This document shows positions 58,367 through 64,000 of a stretch of DNA of 64,000 bases, one piece after another. The stretch's first letter is position 1, and each line of letters starts with the position of its first letter. Position numbers and translations under genes: made by a program. The notes beneath the pieces are model-generated. The model saw only the letters and a program-made list of their open reading frames with translations. It did no database searches and had not been told where the DNA came from. Location: contig CM047808.1 in NCBI GenBank assembly GCA_026214975.1, forward strand, positions 57,996,583 to 58,060,582, written 5' to 3'. The stretch is from Gentiana macrophylla. Taxonomy: Eukaryota; Streptophyta; Magnoliopsida; Gentianales; Gentianaceae.

Positions 58367-59864
58367 TCAGATTGACGATGATCCAAACAGTCTAGAAGTA
58401 AATTCAGCCCCTAGAGACTGAGTCGAACTGAAATCATAGTTGAACTGTTGTGGATCTGATGAAGTAGATGCTTGAAATGTAGCTCGAGTCCGCTTAGTCG
58501 CTATCGCCATCGAACCTTCCAATCCAAACGAACTGAGACCAGCTGTAACATCTGCAACTGAAGTGACTCCTCCCATGCCCATGGATATCTCTGCTGAACC
58601 TGTAAACAAACATCCTGTCCTAGAGATGACGGAGTGTAATCCTGATAAATAACTGGAGGTGGAATCCAGCTAGGCATAGTGAAAGCTCTCGGGCCCGACA
58701 CCGTGGGAATGTGTCGAGATAAGATGGGTTCATACTTCCGACATAATCTCTCGACCTTGTTGACCAATCCTCAAATTTTCCTGCCACTCTCTATTCTTTC
58801 TCGCAGCCTAAGGCTATGTTGGCATCAAGATGCAGCCTCAGGCTCGAATGATATGTCGCATCATATCCGATATCCGCTATTATGGCTCTCTGAGTGGCCG
58901 CCTAGAAGTTCTAGTAAGCACCGTGGTGGTCTAGTAGTAGTAGTGGTGGTGGCGGCGGCCGCGCATTGGCGATTATTGTAATTGATTGTACCAAAGAGCA
59001 AAGGCGCTTAGTTTTTGACCGATAAGTGGAGCATAAGGTGACATAATCCTATCTGAGGGTAATTTTGGTACTTCAAGAAGATCACACAAGGCAGATATAA
59101 GATTAGGGAACGGCAAACGTCCCCCTCGAGGCCTATTCTTAACAAAATCACATGCCTTGGTAAAGATTAGTTTCCCCAGATTTATTGGAATGTCATTAAC
59201 CATAGCCCAGGCTAAAACAACATCTTCACAACCATAAGCACATAAATGAGCCGAAGGATTAACATTAAGTCCTATAAATTGCTTAATAGCCCTTATGTCT
59301 CTTATACAACGTCTATAAGGAAATCTATTATCTTTCCATACTGCTGTGGAATCAAAGGCAACCTGAGCTTCATATGATTTAGCCAGTAGTCTACCAGGTT
59401 GGTCTAAATTCCAAACAGCATGATAATCATCCTCATCAAGTATCTTAGGTAAACCATACTTAGTATTAATCATAACATGATTGAAAGTGACATTAACCGT
59501 CCTAAGAGGGGTATATTCCAGTTCTTCAAGAGTAGCCTTATCATAACTAGACAAAACAGAATAGAACTCGGCTACCATTGTAACATATATCTTATCACAT
59601 GCGTTCCATTGCAATTTCCATCCACTCCTATCTTGAAAGATTTTTCTCACTTCTTCTCCTAAACAAATAAAATCAATACCAGTTCTAAAGTAACCCCAAG
59701 ACTTACTAAAATATCCATTATAGGCATTCTTAGCTTCATCACTAGCGCTTTTCTCAAAAGAAACGGCTTTTCGAGTTCATTTAAGGGTCATGGGTTCATG
59801 AACCAAAGATTACAACAGGTTATCCGGCTTTCTTTTCTTAGAGGTTTTCCTAGATGATGAGGCC
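58367..59864 (-). pseudogene. Athila-like ORF A (ATHILA ORF1/transposon-protein type)
   Basis: The start is near 59864 (MASSSRKTSKKRK, basic), with stops at codons 19 and 30. From 59650 the frame is open for 225 codons: AEFYSVLSSYDKATLEELEY, RFPYRRCIRDIRAIKQFIGL, CEDVVLAWAMVNDIPINLGK and RGGRLPFPNLISALCDLLEV. This is the conserved plant transposon-protein layout (EFYAxL, LPFPxLIxxLC). A triplet-rich tract near 58930-58955 breaks the frame, and the C-terminal part continues at 58767-58367. It sits between the Cys-rich ORF and the internal promoter module. In Athila elements an envelope-like ORF sits in this place, but no membrane segments are evident here. Confidence 0.7.
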
Positions 59865-60558
59865 ATCTACGATAATGGTATGACAAAATAACAACAAAAA
59901 TCAACAACAAACAACAAAAACCAATAAGTACATAGACCAAAATATTCAAAAATAAAATTTATAAAACTAAAAAGCCTAAAAATTGAAATGATTGATATAT
60001 ATATGTATATTGTTACCGTATAAAGCTAGAAAAAGTAGATAGTTGCCGGAATGTATGGTGGTCGCCGGAATGTGTTGAAAAGAGGAGCTTTGCTTGCAAA
60101 ATCTATCCTTTATGCCATGGTGATGATTTTATGTAGTGTAATGGAAGAGAAGATGATTAATTAAGTAGTTTGGGATAGAAAAATTGGGGAAAAGTGATGA
60201 AATTTTTTTGAAGAGGGGAAAAGGGGTGGGGCGGCTTTTGCTCTTGAAAAAAAATGAAGAAGATGAAGATGATGGAATTGGGATTTTTTAGGTTATAAAG
60301 CTAACGAATCGAACCGAACTCTTATCGACTCGAATCGTTAGTAATTATTTTTTTTTTTTGTGTAATAATTTAAATTATATCATAGAAATATTTTTATAAA
60401 AATCATAAAATTATTTCAAGATAAAATAAATTATTACAATTTTTTATAAAAGCTTAAAAAAAATATTTTTGGTATGATAATCCTTAATTATATCATATAA
60501 ATCATATATATGATATAAAAATAAGTTTATCATAAATTTTTTATGAAATCTTTGAAAA

Positions 60559-60614
<56 letters not shown>

Positions 60615-60653
60615 TTATTTATTTAATTTTTTTTTTTGAAAAAAACATAAAAC
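59865..60653. other. AT-rich spacer with (TA)n microsatellite
   Basis: No gene is seen. A (TA)n tract runs from about 60563 to 60610, and T-rich homopolymers occur at 60346-60358 and 60620-60640. Confidence 0.6.
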
Positions 60654-61076
60654 TTAATCTAATTCTACTCCTACCATTCTTAAATCTTCAAGATTTCTAT
60701 AATTACGGTCCATCAACCTAATTCCTAGAAATGATGCGTTTGAATTCTCTCTTTGTTGTCCATCGGGATTTTCGGATAACCACCTAGTCGTTCCCATCTT
60801 AATTACCTTCAAACATTCATCCTGGGATTTGGTTGTGCTGTCTCCACATTTTCCATTATGTTCACTTTTTCCACAGATTCTACATCTCATTAGAAATATT
60901 GTCCTTCTCTTTATAGCACTTCTCGATTTTCCATTACAAAGATCTCTTTCTCTGATTTCGCTTATCGCCTCTTTGTTTAAATTAAAAACTAAGGCTTCTA
61001 TTCTAAAGGCAACATCTTTATCTAAACCTAATTTTAAAAGTAAAATAAAAACTTCTATTCTATCTATAAAAGGCAT
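60654..61076 (-). CDS. small Cys-rich basic protein ORF within the Athila-like element (unrecognised)
   Basis: An intact 140-codon frame starts at the ATG at 61076; the frame upstream is open for a further 15 or so codons. Residues 9-17 are hydrophobic (VFILLLKLG). Residues 50-58 are basic (KSRSAIKRR). A CX2CX4HX3C cluster follows (CRICGKSEHNGKC, Cys65, Cys68, His73, Cys77). The rest is polar. A basic patch just before a small zinc cluster suggests nucleic-acid binding. Two explanations compete: a shortened zinc knuckle derived from gag, or relation to small Cys-rich nucleic-acid-binding proteins such as those of some flexiviruses. Neither is shown. It is notable for staying open between decayed genes, lying after integrase and before ORF A. 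Confidence 0.5.
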   Translation of the reverse strand: MPFIDRIEVFILLLKLGLDKDVAFRIEALVFNLNKEAISEIRERDLCNGKSRSAIKRRTIFLMRCRICGKSEHNGKCGDSTTKSQDECLKVIKMGTTRWLSENPDGQQRENSNASFLGIRLMDRNYRNLEDLRMVGVELD

Positions 61077-61179
61077 TCCAGGTTCTTTAACGATATCCGT
61101 AAAACGAAACTAATTAAATTGCATATTAAAAAGTGAATTAAAAGATAATACCCGTAATCGGCCGAGTTTAGAATTCTCG

Positions 61180-62330
61180 CTTCCTTAATCATTTGGAGGG
61201 TCGTTAAGCAATAATATTTCTTCTGCTTTACTACCCTTCGCCTCACAAAAAGCTTTACCACTGTGACCATTGGCTATGAAAGTTGTTTTTCCATCAGTTA
61301 ATTCTACAGCTCCAGACTTACAGACTTTAGTTATGTCATATGGACCTGTCCATCTTGATTTAAGTTTACCTGGAAATAACTTTAAACGTGAATTGTATAA
61401 GAGTACTGGATCACCTACATAGAACTCACGACGATAGATTTTCTTGTCATGGAAAGCTTTCGTACGTTCCTTGTAGATTCGAGCATTTTCATAAGCATCG
61501 AGGCGAAATTCTTCTAGTTCATTTAATCAAGTAATCTATGATCACCGGCTGACTTTTGGATCAAAGTTTAGAAATTTAACAGCCCAGAAAGCTCGGTGTT
61601 CTAATTCAACTGGGAGATGACAAGATTTACCAAAAACTAATTTATAAGGGGAACAACCAATTGGTGTTTTAAAGGCTATTATGTATGCCCATAATGCATC
61701 ATCTAGTCTTTCTGCCCAATTTTTACGATTTGAGTCCACTGTTTTCTCCACGGTCCTTTTGATTTCTCTATTAGACATCTCTACCTGTCCACTAGTTTGC
61801 GGATGATTGGGTGTTCCAAGTTTATGAGTTACACCATATTTCTCAATTATCTTAGTAAATGGTCGGTTACAAAAGTGTGATCCTCTATCACTAATGATAG
61901 CCCTTGGAATGCCATATCTTGTAAATATATTCTTTTTAAGGAACCTTAGCACAACCTTGGTATCATTAGTGGGAAGAGCTTCAGCTTCTACCCATTTTGA
62001 AACATAATCAACCATTACTAAAATAAATCTTTTCCAAAAGATACAGGGAAAGGTCCAATGAGTTCTATGTCCCATACATCAAATAATTCACATTCTAAGA
62101 TCGGTTGCATAGGCATTTCATGTTTTTTTTAGATATGTTTCCCCATTTTTGACATGATTCACAAGATTTTGCATATTTGTATGCATCTTTATATAGTGTA
62201 GGCCAATAAAAACCACATTGTAAAACTTTGAAAGCAGTTTTCCATCCTTCATGATGACCTCCTGCCTCACGATCATGGCAAAACGATACAATACTTAAAA
62301 TCTCATTATCAGGCACACATTTTCTGATTA
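61180..62330 (-). pseudogene. Athila-like integrase
   Basis: The zinc part (62316-62095) has CHDREAGGHH, then LQCGFYWPTLYKDA and CESCQKWGNIS. The core (62075-61542) keeps all three acidic residues: [23 protein letters not shown] and [13 protein letters not shown]. It continues with [14 protein letters not shown]. After a frame change near 61540 the C-terminal part has RWTGPYDITKV (GPY/F module). Integrase joins the cDNA ends to the host chromosome. Frame breaks near 62090 and 61540 interrupt it, but the active site is complete. Confidence 0.88.
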
Positions 62331-62381
62331 TCCCATCCGAACATTTACGGAAAAGGTCTGGTTATTCCCAGTAATAAAATT

Positions 62382-63260
62382 TTAAGTCATAAAAGAACTT
62401 CTTTGCTGCCAAGTCCAGTGAGACGGAATGTAATTACAGGTAAGGTAATTCACAATATTTTCAAACCATGGTGAATTTTCCTTTGATGGTTTTCTATTTT
62501 TTAATAATTGCATGGTTGAGGGAGTATCGATTCTAAAAAGTTGTTCATCTGGAAAGGAATCTCGTATTTCATTTCCTATTCCCTTATCTTTCTCCATTCT
62601 ACTTAGATGATCTGCCACTACATTTTCACTTCCATTTTTATCTTTAATTTCAATATCAAATTCTTGAAGTAATGAATCCATCTAAAAAGACGAGGTTTAG
62701 CATCTTTCTTAGTTAAAAGGTATTTCAGAGTTGAATGGTCTCAGATAAATTATAACCTTAGAACCAACAATATATGATCTAAACTTATCTAAGGCAAAAA
62801 TTACAATATGATTCTTTTCTCAGTAGTTGCATAATTAAGTTGAGCTGCGTTTAATGTGTGAGATGCATAGTAAATTGCTTTAAGTATCTTATTATATCTT
62901 TGACCTAAAACAACTCCTACAGCTAAATCACTTGCATCACACATAATTTCTAACGGTAAATCCTAGTCTGGTGATACCGTAATCCTGCGATAGTCAACTT
63001 AAGCTTTTAGGGTCTTAAATGCTTCCATACATTTATCATCAAAATTAAATGGTACTTCCTTTTCAAGCAAATGGATTAAAGGCTTTGCTATCTTCGAAAA
63101 GTCTGCAATAAATCTTCTATAAAATCCAGCATGTCCAAGAAATCCTCTTAGAGTTCTTAGATTCACTGGTGGAGGTAATTTTTCGATTTTCCGACTTTAG
63201 CTTTGTCTACTTCAATACCTATTTCGTAGATTCTATGACCTAGAACAATTCCTTCGATAC
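62382..63260 (-). pseudogene. Athila-like RT thumb and RNase H
   Basis: Bases 63260-62700 are recognisable only across several frames: FLGHAGFYRRFI, DFSKIAKPL, IMCDASDLAVGVVLGQR and YYASHTLNAAQLNYATTEK. Bases 62681-62382 stay open with LLQEFDIEIKDKNGSENVVA and DHLSRMEKD, the usual end of Gypsy RNase H. Many single-base changes have broken the frame. Confidence 0.8.
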
Positions 63261-63289
63261 CATTAAGTGACATGTTTCCCGCTTTAAAA

Positions 63290-64000
63290 CTAAATTGGTA
63301 TCTTCACAAAGTGTTGTAACACTCGCTCTAAGTGCAATAAACATTCATCGAAGGAATCTCCGTATACACTAAAGTCGTCCATAAAAATTTCTAAAAATTT
63401 CTCGACCATGTCAGAAAATATAGCCATCATACATCTCTGAAATGTAGCTGGTGCATTACATAAGCCAAAGGGAATTCGTTTATAAGCAAAAGTTCCATAG
63501 GGACAAGTGAAAGTGGTCTTTTCTCTATCTCCCGCTGCAATGAATATTTGTAAATATCCTGAATAACCATCTAAGAAACAGTAATACTTATGTCCACTTA
63601 AGCGTTCCAACATTTGCACTATGAATGGAAGTGGATGATGATCTTTCTTAGTATGATCTTTAAGTTTTCGAAAATCAATGCACATTCGATATACGATAAT
63701 TTCTCTTGTCGGAATCCATTCATTTTTATCGTTTTCCTTTACCGTGAAACCTCCTTTCTTTGGTACCACTTGAGTTGGACTTACCCATTCACTATCAGAT
63801 ATAGGAAAGATTATCCCCATTTATAATAGTTTAATAACCTCTTTCTTAACAATAGTTTGTAAATTTGGGTTGAGGCGGCGTTGTGGCTGAATACAAGGTT
63901 TAGCTCCCTCATTTAGAATAATTTTATGAACGCATATCTCGTGGCTAATTCCTTGAATATCTCGCTTGCTTTCCATCCAAATGCTTTCTTATGATTTCTT
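63290..64000 (-). pseudogene. Athila-like reverse transcriptase, cut by right edge
   Basis: From the edge inward: IQGISHEICVHKIILNEGAK, PQRRLNPNLQTIVKKE, then a stop, then the open frame 63820-63290 with PISDSEWVSPTQVVPKKGG, FRKLKDHTKKDHHPLPFI, TTFTCPYGTFAYKRIPFGLC and the catalytic IFMDDFSVYG. This is the Athila/Tat wording. The frame shifts near 63290. It is the remaining part of pol in the window; gag lies outside. Confidence 0.9.

Larger units (their letters stand above)
55992..64000 (-). mobile_element. Athila-like Gypsy element, main portion right of C2
   Basis: Continues from 41498 after C2. In minus order from the right edge: RT, RNase H, integrase, a small Cys-rich ORF, transposon-protein ORF A, an LTR-like promoter module, ORF B, a second purine tract and spacer. 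The RT wording (TTFTCPYGTFAYKRIPFGLC) is characteristic of Athila. The 5' LTR, gag and protease lie beyond the window. Confidence 0.88.

Noticed and set aside
1..64000. CRISPR array, operon, phage or defence system
   Set aside because: The repeats are LTRs, microsatellites or segmental copies; genes are eukaryotic retroelements; no regularly spaced repeats with unique spacers were found.

Overview
This is plant nuclear DNA that is almost entirely transposable elements, and I find no intact host gene. It is AT-rich, holds several families of plant LTR retrotransposon nested inside one another, and has initiator-Met-tRNA-type primer-binding sites plus Helitron, hAT, LINE and SINE traces. This points to a repeat-rich intergenic region of a flowering plant. 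I cannot name the species.

Layout. (1) 1-2300: the N-terminal end of a Helitron Rep/helicase gene, minus strand, cut by the left edge, with an AT-rich leader or intron. (2) 2737-4762: non-coding sequence ending in the first 276 bp of a plus-strand copia LTR (element C3). The same block recurs at 22118-24512. (3) 4763-22117: a Sirevirus-like Copia element (C1) on the minus strand with gag, pol and a third sense ORF downstream of pol. A Ty3/Gypsy chromovirus (8869-16147) sits between its pol and third ORF. (4) 24513-26303: a solo LTR of the C1 family with target duplication GTAAG. (5) 26304-27182 and 35982-36219: the rest of the C3 LTR, split by a decayed plus-strand Copia element (E3, 27183-35981) that carries tRNA-derived SINE-like sequences. 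(6) 36346-39371: the C3 gag start on plus, meeting tail to tail a second gag and LTR of the same family on minus. (7) 39372-64000: an Athila-like Ty3/Gypsy element on minus (LTR, two transposon-protein ORFs, a small Cys-rich ORF, integrase, RNase H, RT; cut by the right edge). It is split by a complete 14.5-kb Sirevirus-like Copia element (C2, 41499-55986, target duplication CTAAC), which itself holds a 776-bp hAT-like element (46809-47584).

How the parts work together. Each LTR element follows the usual plan of PBS, gag, protease, integrase and RT/RNase H (Copia) or RT/RNase H/integrase (Gypsy), then polypurine tract and LTR. All show stops, frameshifts or lost catalytic residues, so they look dead or dependent on other copies. 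The most unusual content is: the large extra ORFs downstream of pol in C1 and C2 and their apparent relatives in the Athila-like element; a small ORF with a basic patch and a CX2CX4HX3C cluster; a tail-to-tail retroelement; a segmental duplication with one breakpoint inside an LTR; and a copia element whose two LTRs differ mainly at CAG/CTG sites, which may be an assembly artefact. I found no CRISPR array, operon, rRNA, convincing functional tRNA gene or defence system.
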